From CBDHHC01 sp050633205 (GTDB taxonomy: Bacteria > Pseudomonadota > Alphaproteobacteria > Rhizobiales > CBDHHC01), in NCBI GenBank assembly GCA_050633205.1, contig JBOEGA010000137.1, positions 1 through 46,566 on the forward strand: a DNA stretch of 46,566 bases, given 5' to 3'. Positions within the stretch are counted from its first letter, which is position 1. The number at the start of each line of letters is the position of its first letter. Position numbers and translations under genes: made by a program. Positions 23,203 through 31,925 of the stretch are shown here, piece by piece. Below the pieces are notes generated by a model that saw only the letters and a program-made list of their open reading frames with translations, made no database searches and was not told the origin of the DNA.

Positions 23203-25656
23203 ATGGCTAAAGAAAAACTGGTTGTGATTGGCAATGGTATGGCAGGAATGCGAACCATTGAGGAGCTTCTTCAGCATGCTCCTGACCTTTATGATATCAC
23301 TGTTTTTGGCGACGAGCCTTATGGAAACTATAACCGCATTCTACTTTCACCTGTTCTTGCGGGTGAGAAAACTATTAAAGAGATTATGCTAAATGACATG
23401 GATTGGTACCAGGAAAATGGTATTAATCTCCAGGCTGGTCATGGCAAACGTGTTGTTGAAGTTCGCAGGGATCGCAAGGTTGTAATTACCAGAGATGGTA
23501 CTGAAACTCCTTATGACCGCCTTTTGATGGCTACAGGCTCCAATCCGTTTATGCTGCCACTACCGGGCGCGGATCTTGACGGTGTGATCGCATTCCGCGA
23601 TATCGCCGACGTTGATACAATGCTTGATGCCTCCAAGAAATATAAGAGTGCTGTTGTTATTGGCGGTGGTCTTCTTGGTCTTGAAGCTGCAAACGGCCTG
23701 ATGAAAAACGGTATGGATGTCACGGTCATTCATATTCTTGACAGTCTGATGGAAATGCAGCTCGACTATTCTGCAGGTGATATGCTGAAAGAATCACTGA
23801 TTGAGCGCGGCATGAACTTCAAGATGGAAGCTCAGACCGAAGAGATTGTTGGTGGTGCTGATGGCCGGGTTGAGAAAGTACGTCTGAAAGGCGGAGAAGA
23901 GATCCCTTGCGATCTTCTGGTAATGGCTGTTGGAATTCGTCCAAATATTGAACTTGCCCAGAAAGCCGGTATTCACTGTGAGCGTGGTATTGTTGTTGAT
24001 GATACAATGCTGACATTTGACCCTTCTGTTTATGCTATTGGTGAATGTGCCCAGCACAGAGGCATAGCCTATGGTCTTGTTGCCCCATTGTTTGAGCAGG
24101 CTAAGGTTTGCGCTAATCATCTGGCGCATAAGGCATTTGCTGCTTACAAGGGTAGTAAAACTTCTACCAAGCTTAAAGTTACTGGTATTGATCTGTTTTC
24201 AGCAGGTGATTTCAAAGGCAGTGAGACTGCTGAAGAAATCATTATGGAAGACAAAAAGGCTGGCATTTACAAGAAAGTCGTTGTTGAAAATGACAAGGTT
24301 AAAGGCGCAGTTCTTTACGGCGATACAGGTGATGGAGCCTGGTATTTCAAACTGATCAGAGAAGGATCTGACGTATCTGAAATGCGTCGTGAGCTCTTGT
24401 TCGGCCAGAACAATATCGGTGACAGTGGTGTTGCCGGAACTGATGTTTCCACCATGGATGATGATACAGAAATCTGTGGTTGTAACGGTGTCTGTAAAGG
24501 TGACATTGTTTATGCAATCAGTGAAAAAGGCCTGTTTACGCTCGATGATGTGAAAGCTCATACAAAGGCAGCGTCTTCCTGTGGTACCTGTACAGGACTC
24601 GTTGAGCAGATTCTGGCTACAACGCTTGGCAGTGACTACTCTGCTTCTCCGAGTGAAAAATCTCTCTGTAAATGTACAGACCATTCTCATGATGTTGTCC
24701 GTGGAGCTATTGTCAGCAATGAGCTGAAAACTATTCCTGATGTTATGAGATTCCTGGAATGGAAGACCCCCAGTGGCTGTGCATCCTGTCGTCCTGCACT
24801 GAATTATTATCTGCTATGTGCGTGGCCTGGCGAATATATTGATGACAGCCAGTCTCGTTTCATTAACGAGAGAGCACATGGTAATATCCAGAAGGATGGC
24901 ACTTACTCTGTTGTTCCACGTATGTTTGGCGGTATCTGCTCTCCTAATGACCTTCGCGCCATTGCAGATGCAGCAGACAAGTTCAATGTCAAGGAAGTGA
25001 AAGTTACCGGCGGTCAGCGTCTTGACCTCTTTGGCATCAAGAAAGAAGATCTTCCAAAAATCTGGGGTGACCTTTCCAAAGCCGGTATGGTTTCAGGCCA
25101 TGCTTATGCAAAAGGACTGAGAACTGTTAAAACATGTGTTGGATCTGAATGGTGCCGCTTTGGCACCCAGGATTCTACAGGTCTGGGTGTTCAGCTTGAA
25201 CATATGACCTGGGGCTCATGGATGCCTCACAAGTTCAAGATGGCAGTATCCGGTTGTCCCCGTAACTGTGCCGAAGCTTCCATTAAAGACTTTGGCGTTG
25301 TTTGTGTAGACAGCGGATATGAAATTCTTGTTGGTGGTAATGGCGGTATTCATGTTCGCGTTACAGATCTGTTGACAAAAGTTGCGACAGAAGAAGAAGT
25401 GCTTGAGTATTCAGCAGCATTTATTCAGATGTACCGTGAAGAGGCACATTATCTTGAGCGTACTGCTCCGTGGATTGAGCGTATTGGTCTTGCACCAGTA
25501 AAAGAGCGCCTTGAAAAACCAGAAGAACGCAAAGCTCTTGCAGAGCGCTTCCTATACTCTCAGAAATTTGCGCAAGTTGACCCATGGAAAGAGCTTGCCG
25601 AGAGCGAGGAACTTTCAAGAGACTTTAAACCTATTAAGGAACTGGCAGCAGTATGA
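23203..25656 (+). CDS. nirB: Assimilatory nitrite reductase [NAD(P)H] large subunit
   Basis: 817 residues, normal for NirB. Domain order: FAD/NAD(P)H oxidoreductase (GNGMAGMRTIEE, VIGGGLLGLEAA, residues ~1-300); BFD-like [2Fe-2S] domain with CGCNGVC near residues 424-430 and CGTCTG downstream; a second CKC...CASC cysteine cluster; ferredoxin-like repeat; and the siroheme/[4Fe-4S] module with CVGSEWC (~646) and CPRNC (~686), giving the four cluster cysteines. It reduces nitrite to ammonium in the cytoplasm. The stop overlaps the nirD start (ATGA). It is transcribed from a sigma54 promoter divergent from narK. Confidence 0.96.
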   Translation: MAKEKLVVIGNGMAGMRTIEELLQHAPDLYDITVFGDEPYGNYNRILLSPVLAGEKTIKEIMLNDMDWYQENGINLQAGHGKRVVEVRRDRKVVITRDGTETPYDRLLMATGSNPFMLPLPGADLDGVIAFRDIADVDTMLDASKKYKSAVVIGGGLLGLEAANGLMKNGMDVTVIHILDSLMEMQLDYSAGDMLKESLIERGMNFKMEAQTEEIVGGADGRVEKVRLKGGEEIPCDLLVMAVGIRPNIELAQKAGIHCERGIVVDDTMLTFDPSVYAIGECAQHRGIAYGLVAPLFEQAKVCANHLAHKAFAAYKGSKTSTKLKVTGIDLFSAGDFKGSETAEEIIMEDKKAGIYKKVVVENDKVKGAVLYGDTGDGAWYFKLIREGSDVSEMRRELLFGQNNIGDSGVAGTDVSTMDDDTEICGCNGVCKGDIVYAISEKGLFTLDDVKAHTKAASSCGTCTGLVEQILATTLGSDYSASPSEKSLCKCTDHSHDVVRGAIVSNELKTIPDVMRFLEWKTPSGCASCRPALNYYLLCAWPGEYIDDSQSRFINERAHGNIQKDGTYSVVPRMFGGICSPNDLRAIADAADKFNVKEVKVTGGQRLDLFGIKKEDLPKIWGDLSKAGMVSGHAYAKGLRTVKTCVGSEWCRFGTQDSTGLGVQLEHMTWGSWMPHKFKMAVSGCPRNCAEASIKDFGVVCVDSGYEILVGGNGGIHVRVTDLLTKVATEEEVLEYSAAFIQMYREEAHYLERTAPWIERIGLAPVKERLEKPEERKALAERFLYSQKFAQVDPWKELAESEELSRDFKPIKELAAV

Positions 25657-25991
25657 CTACAACAGAACTAACTGGCACCTGGGTTGAGATCGGACCAGTG
25701 GCGGATGTACCGCCACTTGGTTCTCGTGTGTTTCGCCTTCCTAACGTGCATATTGCAATTATAAGAGCTGAAGAAGATAAAATATTTGCAATAGAAAACA
25801 AGTGCCCGCATAAAAACGGCCCGTTGTCTGAGGGAATTGTTCACGGTTGCCGTGTGACCTGCCCTTTGCATAACTGGGTAATTGAACTGGAAACCGGTGA
25901 AGCTGTTGCTCCTGATGAAGGAAAAGTTGCGACCTGGCCTGTTCGCGTTGATAACGGAAATATTTTCGTACAAGTCAAAGATGCTGAGTAA
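25653..25991 (+). CDS. nirD: Nitrite reductase small subunit, Rieske type
   Basis: 112 residues. A Rieske fold with both ligand pairs present: CPH near residue 50 and CPLHNW about 20 residues later. In enterobacterial NirD these ligands are lost, so this one probably binds a [2Fe-2S] cluster. It starts in a 4-nt ATGA overlap with nirB, ensuring coupled synthesis. A terminator follows 22 nt after the stop. It has no separate promoter signal. Confidence 0.93.
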   Translation: MTTTELTGTWVEIGPVADVPPLGSRVFRLPNVHIAIIRAEEDKIFAIENKCPHKNGPLSEGIVHGCRVTCPLHNWVIELETGEAVAPDEGKVATWPVRVDNGNIFVQVKDAE

Positions 25992-26013
25992 TATTTGCAC
26001 TCTCAGCTAAAAG

Positions 26014-26048
26014 AAACCGCCTTTAAGCATTTTGGAGGCGGTTTTTTT
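26014..26048. terminator. Bidirectional terminator overlapping the end of a convergent gene
   Basis: AAACCGCC pairs with GGCGGTTT (26014-26021 with 26037-26044), followed by a T-run. It ends nirBD. On the opposite strand the same hairpin spans the last codons and stop of the DMT transporter gene. Confidence 0.88.
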
Positions 26049-26985
26049 GTTTTTCCAGTACTACGGCCTTTGCTGTGCCAACACCTGCCAGAATTGCTCC
26101 TGCAAAATAGATAACCAACCCGGTAAATGTTGCACCTGAATATTGTACCCGACCTTCAAGCAACTGCAAAATAAAGATGAAAACCGGAGCTGTTGCCGCC
26201 AGACTTCCAATTGTAAGTGCTGTGGTCAGAGAAACTGCTTTTTGTACTGCATAGATCGGGAATGCCAGAAGAAAAAATCCCAGAAAGACCACTATCATAG
26301 TTTCATTAATGGCTGTTGGGGCTTTTGCATCCAGTCCCATATAATACCCGATAACTGCCAGCAATGTATAAATCGGATATCGTGTGCCAAACTGGGCGAT
26401 GGGCTTGAGCCCTTTTGTGTTAAGGCGCTGACCATATAATAGCATCAGTGCAAAAAGTGATCCGGATACTATAGCAGAAAGAATTCCCAAAGCTGCTATT
26501 TCAATGCCCCCTCTTACAAAACCAGACCAGCCATACAGGGTCATCGCAGATAAATAGAGCAGACCTGTAAAGATTATCAGATTGCCAACAGCTTCCATTC
26601 TATTTCTAGCTGAATGGGCCTCGGGATAGTTGAGTTTTGCAGCTACAATAGTGACCAGAGGAACCAGGCCGCAAAGAATTGCGAAGGCTATTGCTGGTTC
26701 AATGAGCTGAATTGCGTAGAAGTAGGTTATCCAAGCACCGGCAGTTGTAAAGCCGAGACCAATTGAAAGCTTAATATTATCCCGTGCTACTCCAACCTGT
26801 TCTCTATCAAATAGAAATGTCCATATAAAACAGCAGAGTGAAGAAATACCGAATACCAAACCACCAACAAGAAATGCGTCCTGCTTTTGCAGAATTGATC
26901 CAAAGTACACTGCCTGAACGGAGTCCAGTATGACAAATACCAGACACCAGATCAGGCCTTGAGTATCCTGTGTAAGTTTGTACAT
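26023..26985 (-). CDS. EamA/DMT family transporter
   Basis: 320 residues with ten hydrophobic segments in two EamA-like repeats (first ~10-145, second ~165-300), ending in a short basic tail. Members export amino acids, nucleotide sugars or other metabolites; the cargo is not predictable. The stop lies inside the shared terminator hairpin at 26014-26048. The ATG at 26985 directly abuts the stop of the upstream secreted-protein gene, so the two form an operon. Confidence 0.85.
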   Translation of the reverse strand: MYKLTQDTQGLIWCLVFVILDSVQAVYFGSILQKQDAFLVGGLVFGISSLCCFIWTFLFDREQVGVARDNIKLSIGLGFTTAGAWITYFYAIQLIEPAIAFAILCGLVPLVTIVAAKLNYPEAHSARNRMEAVGNLIIFTGLLYLSAMTLYGWSGFVRGGIEIAALGILSAIVSGSLFALMLLYGQRLNTKGLKPIAQFGTRYPIYTLLAVIGYYMGLDAKAPTAINETMIVVFLGFFLLAFPIYAVQKAVSLTTALTIGSLAATAPVFIFILQLLEGRVQYSGATFTGLVIYFAGAILAGVGTAKAVVLEKQKNRLQNA

Positions 26986-27537
26986 TTACATTGGGCTTTC
27001 GCCGCTTTTTCCTACAATGATTGCCTGATCTTTTGCACAATCAAAATTTTCGGAAAGTTTATCTGCAATGAAATGTGCAAGTTTGTTGGCATTTTTATTG
27101 GCCAAAGCATCAATATAGGCCATATGGCAGCTTTCACCGTTGTCGTATTTGCTTACGACCAATACCTGCCCTTTTTTGCCGCTGGATGTATCAGTATAAT
27201 ATCTAAGAATTGTTGCATGGGGCAGCCAGTGTTTGCCCTGTTCACTTAAACGCCACTCCAGATTTTTTCCAATATTATTAAATGGCGGGAGTGTCTGTCG
27301 GCCTTCAGCTTTTTTGTCAAACGTAATATAGAATCGAAGATCTCCTTCCAGGACATAAACGTCTATACCGTCATACCCCTTACATAGCCATTGAGCCCAT
27401 TCACCATCACCCGGCTTGGCCTTGTCAATGAGTTTGCACTTGCTTACGTCTACATTTGAATAAGCGCTTTTGAATTCTTCTGCCAAAACTGAAGTGTTAA
27501 GCAGCACCAAGATTAATATTGTGAGAAAATTTCGCAT
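26986..27537 (-). CDS. Secreted hypothetical protein
   Basis: 183 residues from ATG 27537, chosen because the product then begins with a clean signal peptide (MRNFLTILILVLLNTSVLAE, cleavage after LA). The mature part has three or four cysteines (SKCKL, WLCKGY, ESCHMAY, FDCAKD) that could form two disulfides. I recognise no named family; similar small periplasmic proteins are common in marine alphaproteobacteria. It is followed with zero gap by the DMT transporter gene. The start codon lies in one arm of a long inverted repeat (27536-27598). Confidence 0.72.
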   Translation of the reverse strand: MRNFLTILILVLLNTSVLAEEFKSAYSNVDVSKCKLIDKAKPGDGEWAQWLCKGYDGIDVYVLEGDLRFYITFDKKAEGRQTLPPFNNIGKNLEWRLSEQGKHWLPHATILRYYTDTSSGKKGQVLVVSKYDNGESCHMAYIDALANKNANKLAHFIADKLSENFDCAKDQAIIVGKSGESPM

Positions 27538-27598
27538 GATCTGATCCGTTTTAATGAAGAGAGCAATTAAGATATTACACTGCATTAAATCAGATCAT
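27536..27598 (-). promoter_or_regulatory. Inverted repeat covering a start codon
   Basis: On the minus strand ATGATCTGAT (27598-27589) pairs with ATCAGATCAT (27545-27536); the second arm includes the ATG of the secreted-protein gene. Inner TTAATG/CATTAA segments extend the pairing. If the transcript starts upstream of 27598, this hairpin would hide the ribosome site. It could equally be a DNA operator. Confidence 0.5.
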
Positions 27599-27628
27599 AC
27601 GAAAATTATGGTGTTATACCTACCTGAA

Positions 27629-28222
27629 TCAGGCTTCCGGCACCGTTTCCGTCATGGATGGCCGTTTTGAGAATGTATCAAACCATGCTGTTGATTTGTG
27701 TCTGTCTTTTCTCCACTCGATTTCAGACAAACGGAAATCCAGATAGCCGAAAGCTGAAGCCAGGCCAATCTGGGCTATTGTCAGATCACCCTCAAAATGG
27801 GTGAAATCAGCCTCAATTGCATCAAGAGAGCGGTTGATTGCAGCTACACGCCGCTTTTTCCAGTAATCTGACTGTTCGACCTCAGGGCGACGGCTTTCCA
27901 TTACCATGAGAAATGCGGCATCCAGAATTCCATCTGTCAGAGCTTCCGAGCGCAAAACTGTCCAGCGTGTGTCATCATCCGGTATCAGTTTTGGTGAGGG
28001 CTTGAGGCTGTCCAGATATGCACAAATAACGGGGCTGTCAAAAAGAGGTGTACCGTTATCGGTAATGAATGTGGGCACTGCGCCGAGTGGATTGGTCGCT
28101 ACAAGATCTGCATTTTCCTCGTATGGATTGGCTAGAATATTTTCTACCGGAAGCTCTTTTTCAGCCGCTACTATACGAACTTTCCTCGAATAGGGGGACG
28201 TTGGGGAGTAGTAGAGTTTCAT
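27629..28222 (-). CDS. Glutathione S-transferase family protein
   Basis: 197 residues. The thioredoxin-like N-domain begins MKLYYSPTSPYSRKVR, with the catalytic Ser in SPYS and the glutathione-binding block DSPVICAYLDS near residue 62-72. The helical C-domain contains the LTIAQIGLASAFGYLDF motif. It probably conjugates or isomerises an electrophile in the cytoplasm; substrate unknown. It lies 15 nt downstream of the nitronate monooxygenase-like gene on the same strand, so co-expression is likely, under the divergent LysR regulator. Confidence 0.88.
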   Translation of the reverse strand: MKLYYSPTSPYSRKVRIVAAEKELPVENILANPYEENADLVATNPLGAVPTFITDNGTPLFDSPVICAYLDSLKPSPKLIPDDDTRWTVLRSEALTDGILDAAFLMVMESRRPEVEQSDYWKKRRVAAINRSLDAIEADFTHFEGDLTIAQIGLASAFGYLDFRLSEIEWRKDRHKSTAWFDTFSKRPSMTETVPEA

Positions 28223-28237
28223 GATGTTTTCCTGTTT

Positions 28238-29206
28238 CTAAACGAGATAGCCAGATGCTTTTTTCAGAATTTCTGCTGCCTCAGCAACTGTATTATCAAT
28301 AATTGTTTTTGCCGGTTTTATCTCCGAGATAAGATCCAGAGCTTCTCCTGCTATCACAGGGCGAATTGTAAAATCTTCGGGGTCAGCACTGTTAAAGCGA
28401 TCCTGTTCAAGTTTTGCATTTTGCTTCAGGCCACTGATATTCTCTTTCCATTTATTTGAGAATTCATTTTCTATGCACCTTCCGGAGTAGGTTTCCGGCC
28501 AGTCGAGACCGCGGGCGACGTCAAAAATACCGGATCGAACTGTTTTATCTCCGCCTGTGCTGGTCAGAATTTTTTTTGCAGTATCCGGACTGCTGGCCTC
28601 TTCACACGCATAAAATCTGGTTCCCATCATTACCCCATCTGCACCAAGGGCAAGGGAGGCAGCGAGGCCACGTCCATCAGCTATTCCTCCTGCAGCAATA
28701 ACAATCTGATCAGGTCCTGCCATATCCCTTACCGCGGGAAGAAGAGTCATCAAACCTCTGTCTTTGGCATGACCTCCAGCCTCCTGTCCCTGAGCAATAA
28801 TAATATCCACATTTGCGGCTAAAGCCTGCTTTGCTTTTTCGAGAGTCTGGACCTGCCAGATTGTTGGGATATTTTCTGCTTTTGCGACTTTTATGATTTC
28901 CTCACCATCTCCAAAGGAGACCATGATTGCCGCGGGCTTTTTTGCAATAACCCATTCTATCAGGTGTGGTTGCTGCATAAAGCTCCAGGTGATCATGCCA
29001 ATGCCAACTCTACTGTTGCCAGCCTGCCGGAATTCCCTGTCCAGCCACTTACCGTCACCATATCCACCGCCAAGCAAGCCAAGTCCACCTGCTTCAGAAA
29101 CCGCGGCAGATAATCTTCCGCCAGATACCAGGTTCATTGGCGCCGATATAACCGGATGCGTAATACCGAAGCGCTCAGTAAATTTTGTTTTGATCAACTG
29201 TTCCAT
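28238..29206 (-). CDS. Nitronate monooxygenase-like FMN enzyme
   Basis: 322 residues, a TIM barrel of the 2-nitropropane dioxygenase family: HPVISAPMN at the start, AQGQEAGGHA (FMN phosphate region and catalytic histidine), AAGGIADGRGLAA and LGADGVMMGTRF. Such enzymes oxidise alkyl nitronates, including propionate-3-nitronate, or act as related flavin reductases. It is transcribed away from a LysR gene across a 74-bp gap and precedes the GST gene, forming a small detoxification operon (inference). Confidence 0.88.
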   Translation of the reverse strand: MEQLIKTKFTERFGITHPVISAPMNLVSGGRLSAAVSEAGGLGLLGGGYGDGKWLDREFRQAGNSRVGIGMITWSFMQQPHLIEWVIAKKPAAIMVSFGDGEEIIKVAKAENIPTIWQVQTLEKAKQALAANVDIIIAQGQEAGGHAKDRGLMTLLPAVRDMAGPDQIVIAAGGIADGRGLAASLALGADGVMMGTRFYACEEASSPDTAKKILTSTGGDKTVRSGIFDVARGLDWPETYSGRCIENEFSNKWKENISGLKQNAKLEQDRFNSADPEDFTIRPVIAGEALDLISEIKPAKTIIDNTVAEAAEILKKASGYLV

Positions 29207-29218
29207 GATTGAATTTTA

Positions 29219-29235
29219 TGATATGAGCTATATCA
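29219..29235. promoter_or_regulatory. Putative LysR-type binding site
   Basis: TGATATGAGCTATATCA is a 6-bp inverted repeat with a 5-nt spacer and fits the T-N11-A pattern of LysR regulators. It lies in the short divergent gap between the monooxygenase gene and the lysR-type gene. Confidence 0.6.
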
Positions 29236-29280
29236 AATCAAATGAATTATATAGGGAATTACTATCTGTAATTTTGATAT

Positions 29281-30132
29281 ATGGATATTGTGCTACTCAA
29301 AACATTTATGGCTGTAGTCAGAAGTGGAAGCTTTTCAGGGGCGGCTGAAGAACTCAATAGTGTGCAGTCAAACATAACCAGCAGGATTAAAAGGCTGGAG
29401 GAGCATTTCGGGCAACCTGCCTTTGAGCGTGGTCGAGGAGGCGCCAGACTTAATGCATTTGGTGAGCGATTGAAAATTCATGCTGAGGATTTGCTTTTAC
29501 GGTTTGAACTTGCCGAACGCGAGCTTATGGATGCAGCAGGAGCCCATGCTCCATTGCGTATAGGCTCCATGGAAACTACCGCTGCGGTCAGGCTTCCCGG
29601 TATTTTAAAAATGCTGAAGCAAGCTTCGCCTATGCTGCCAATTTCACTTCGGACCGGCCCTACTGCAGATATGATTTCTCTCCTTTGGGATAGAAAAATT
29701 GATGCGGCCTTTGTTGCAGGGCCTGTTGATCAAAGCCGTTTTGAAAGTGTGCCCGCTTTTGTTGAGCAGTTAATGGTTGCGCGTCCGCAGAGTGGTGGGG
29801 AGGCCAATGCCCTGCTCGCTTTCAGGACTGGATGCAGTTACAGGTCAGTTGCTGAAAGCTGGCTTCGGGATCAGGGCAAGAGTGATACGGAAATTCTTGA
29901 AATGGGTACTCTTGAGGGAATTCTGGGTTGTGTTGATGTGGGGATGGGATTTGCGGTTGCCCCTAAACTTGCCATTGGGAGCTACAGAGGCGTTGAAAAC
30001 CTTACTTTGTCTCCATTGCCTGAACCATTTGGAAGCACAGAAACCCTGCTTGCATGGCGCAATGACAGCCAGATTACAAAAGGGCTTGAGAAATTGATAG
30101 AGACAGTCAGTCTCCTGACTAATGAGGCCTGA
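29281..30132 (+). CDS. LysR family transcriptional regulator
   Basis: 283 residues. The N-terminal winged helix-turn-helix occupies residues ~1-60 (FMAVVRSGSFSGAAEEL...VQSNITSRIKRLEEHFG). The rest is a periplasmic-binding-protein-like effector domain (PLRIGSMETTAAVRLPG). It is divergent from the nitronate monooxygenase/GST pair with a LysR-type box between them, so it most likely activates that operon and represses itself. The co-inducer is unknown. Confidence 0.92.
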   Translation: MDIVLLKTFMAVVRSGSFSGAAEELNSVQSNITSRIKRLEEHFGQPAFERGRGGARLNAFGERLKIHAEDLLLRFELAERELMDAAGAHAPLRIGSMETTAAVRLPGILKMLKQASPMLPISLRTGPTADMISLLWDRKIDAAFVAGPVDQSRFESVPAFVEQLMVARPQSGGEANALLAFRTGCSYRSVAESWLRDQGKSDTEILEMGTLEGILGCVDVGMGFAVAPKLAIGSYRGVENLTLSPLPEPFGSTETLLAWRNDSQITKGLEKLIETVSLLTNEA

Positions 30133-30236
30133 TTCAAGTATTTTAACCCTGCGTCACTTCTTGATTTGACTTTATAGATTATGTGCGCAATCTTATTTTA
30201 GATTATGATCAACATCAATATATAAAGGCTAATAAT

Positions 30237-30947
30237 ATGAAGGTCTCTATTTTGCCGTTGCTGCTTCTGGCGCAACTAGCACTAATCTGGCTTGCAGCCT
30301 CAAGGTTAAAAAAACAGGAAGTTCTGGACAGGTCTGACGGCCAAATCATCAATACCGGACTGTTATTACTGGGGCTTTGGGGAATCGCTATCTGGATGAT
30401 TGCTTCATCAGGGGTTACACAAAGCGACTGGTTTCTTGCGTCCTGGCCCCCCTTCTGGTTCCTTGCTGTAACAATACTGATTGTTGAATTGCCTATGGTG
30501 GCCTTCAAGAAAGTTAAGCAGGCAGTCTACCAGCTTATCAGCTCAACACCGTTGTACTGGTTGACAGCAATCCATATTTTTCGCGTTTTGGCTATTGGCA
30601 GCATCATCAAGTCTCTCAATGGAGAGTTCAGTTTCTATTTTGGACTGATTGTGGGGGTACCAGATTTTATATTCGGGCTTTCTGCAATACTGGTGACATA
30701 TCTGGTTTACACGAAACAGGTAGGAGATAAATTTGTTGCGATCTGGAATTATGCCGGTGCGCTGATTATCATGCCAACTGCAATTATTCTTATGCAGCTT
30801 GGGTTGCCGGGGCCGGTGCAGATTTTCACTGCAACCCCTACTATTGCAACAATATTTGAGTTTCCAATGGTATTAGCGCCAGCTGTTATTGTGCCACTTT
30901 TTGTGATGGCTAACCTGTTTACAGCCCGCTATTTACGGACAAAGTAG
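30237..30947 (+). CDS. Hypothetical multi-pass membrane protein
   Basis: 236 residues from ATG 30237, with AAAGG about 9 nt before it; an upstream GTG at 30183 adds 18 polar residues and is less likely. There are about seven hydrophobic segments and short loops; the sequence VGVPDFIFGLSAILVTYLV sits in the second half. No catalytic or transport motif is recognised. It lies downstream of lysR and convergent with the next membrane protein gene (9 nt between stops). Confidence 0.65.
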   Translation: MKVSILPLLLLAQLALIWLAASRLKKQEVLDRSDGQIINTGLLLLGLWGIAIWMIASSGVTQSDWFLASWPPFWFLAVTILIVELPMVAFKKVKQAVYQLISSTPLYWLTAIHIFRVLAIGSIIKSLNGEFSFYFGLIVGVPDFIFGLSAILVTYLVYTKQVGDKFVAIWNYAGALIIMPTAIILMQLGLPGPVQIFTATPTIATIFEFPMVLAPAVIVPLFVMANLFTARYLRTK

Positions 30948-30956
30948 TCGTATTTC

Positions 30957-31487
30957 TTATGACCATTGTCTATTTCGGAGCCATAGTGATATCAAAAAGA
31001 AAATCGCTCCAATTCCCACAGTAATAGCCAGAGCTGACTGCTCCTCCGGGTAGATTATAGTCAGCTCTACTTCCTGTATCTCTACAATTCTGGCCAGGGC
31101 ATAGTCACCTGTTGCCTTTGCAGCAAAGCTGTATGCGATCAATCCGTATATGGAACTAAACAGCAAGCTAAAGATTATGCGCGTCATACGCCACCCAAAG
31201 GCATACCATTGCAGAAATGAGAATAACAGGAACGCAACAAACACCAGTCCGGCCATCTCCGGCCGATTGAGCGTAATGGAATTTGTGATTGTTATCATTA
31301 CAATAAAGGCCAAACCTACCGGAAGGACAAAAAATTCCAGAAGAAGCAAGGCGCCAATTATTTTATTAAAAATGCCACTGCCCTTTTCATCAGACTGTAT
31401 TTCACCGCTTTGAGACACGTTTTTCCCGATTCCTGTTCGTGCTCCCGAGAAATAATCTGAAGTATGATTATGTCCGAGAGAAGGCAC
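30957..31487 (-). CDS. Hypothetical membrane protein with four helices
   Basis: 176 residues. A polar N-terminus of ~40 residues is followed by three hydrophobic helices (~45-70, 77-97, 102-125), a short acidic soluble segment and a final helix (~153-170) ending in RNRQWS. No family is recognised. It is a single gene, convergent with the membrane gene at 30237. The start could also be downstream, since no clear ribosome site is seen. The ~220 bp up to the tRNA-Gly hold no other feature that I can support. Confidence 0.55.
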   Translation of the reverse strand: MPSLGHNHTSDYFSGARTGIGKNVSQSGEIQSDEKGSGIFNKIIGALLLLEFFVLPVGLAFIVMITITNSITLNRPEMAGLVFVAFLLFSFLQWYAFGWRMTRIIFSLLFSSIYGLIAYSFAAKATGDYALARIVEIQEVELTIIYPEEQSALAITVGIGAIFFLISLWLRNRQWS

Positions 31488-31704
31488 TGCGATCAGCCAA
31501 AAAGGGAAGGTCTGATTTCTATTCAGAGAATGGCTTATTTACCATATACCTAGCAATTTCAATCATATTTACAAAAGGGGTACGGATCAGGGATGTAAAA
31601 ACATCCTGCGACAGGAATTTAAAAATGCTGGATTGGCCAAGACAAATATTTGATAGTTTCAGGTCTTCTACTTACTAAACCAATCTGTTCCTGTTTGAAC
31701 AAAT

Positions 31705-31779
31705 TGGAGCGGGCGATGAGATTCGAACTCACGACCCTCACCTTGGCAAGGTGATGCTCTACCCCTGAGCTACGCCCGC
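31705..31779 (-). tRNA. tRNA-Gly(GCC)
   Basis: A complete cloverleaf: acceptor GCGGGCG/CGCCCGC, D-arm GCTC/GAGC with AGGGGTA, anticodon stem TCACC/GGTGA with loop TTGCCAA (anticodon GCC), T-arm with loop TTCGAAT and one G-U pair, discriminator T and encoded CCA. It stands alone, with no adjacent integrase or island border visible. Confidence 0.97.
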
Positions 31780-31925
31780 TTATTTGGGTAGAAGACGTTT
31801 GTCTTCGTTCGGAGATCGTGTTATTGCGCAATTGGATTAAGATTGCAAGAGTGAAAAACCATTTGATGTGAATTTTGTTGAATTTTATGGCGAAATAACA
31901 CGTTTTTATTACATGATTGGGCGTT

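Noticed and set aside
31705..31779. tRNA-Gly as an attachment site of an integrated element
   Set aside because: No integrase gene or repeated 3' end of the tRNA is visible in the window.
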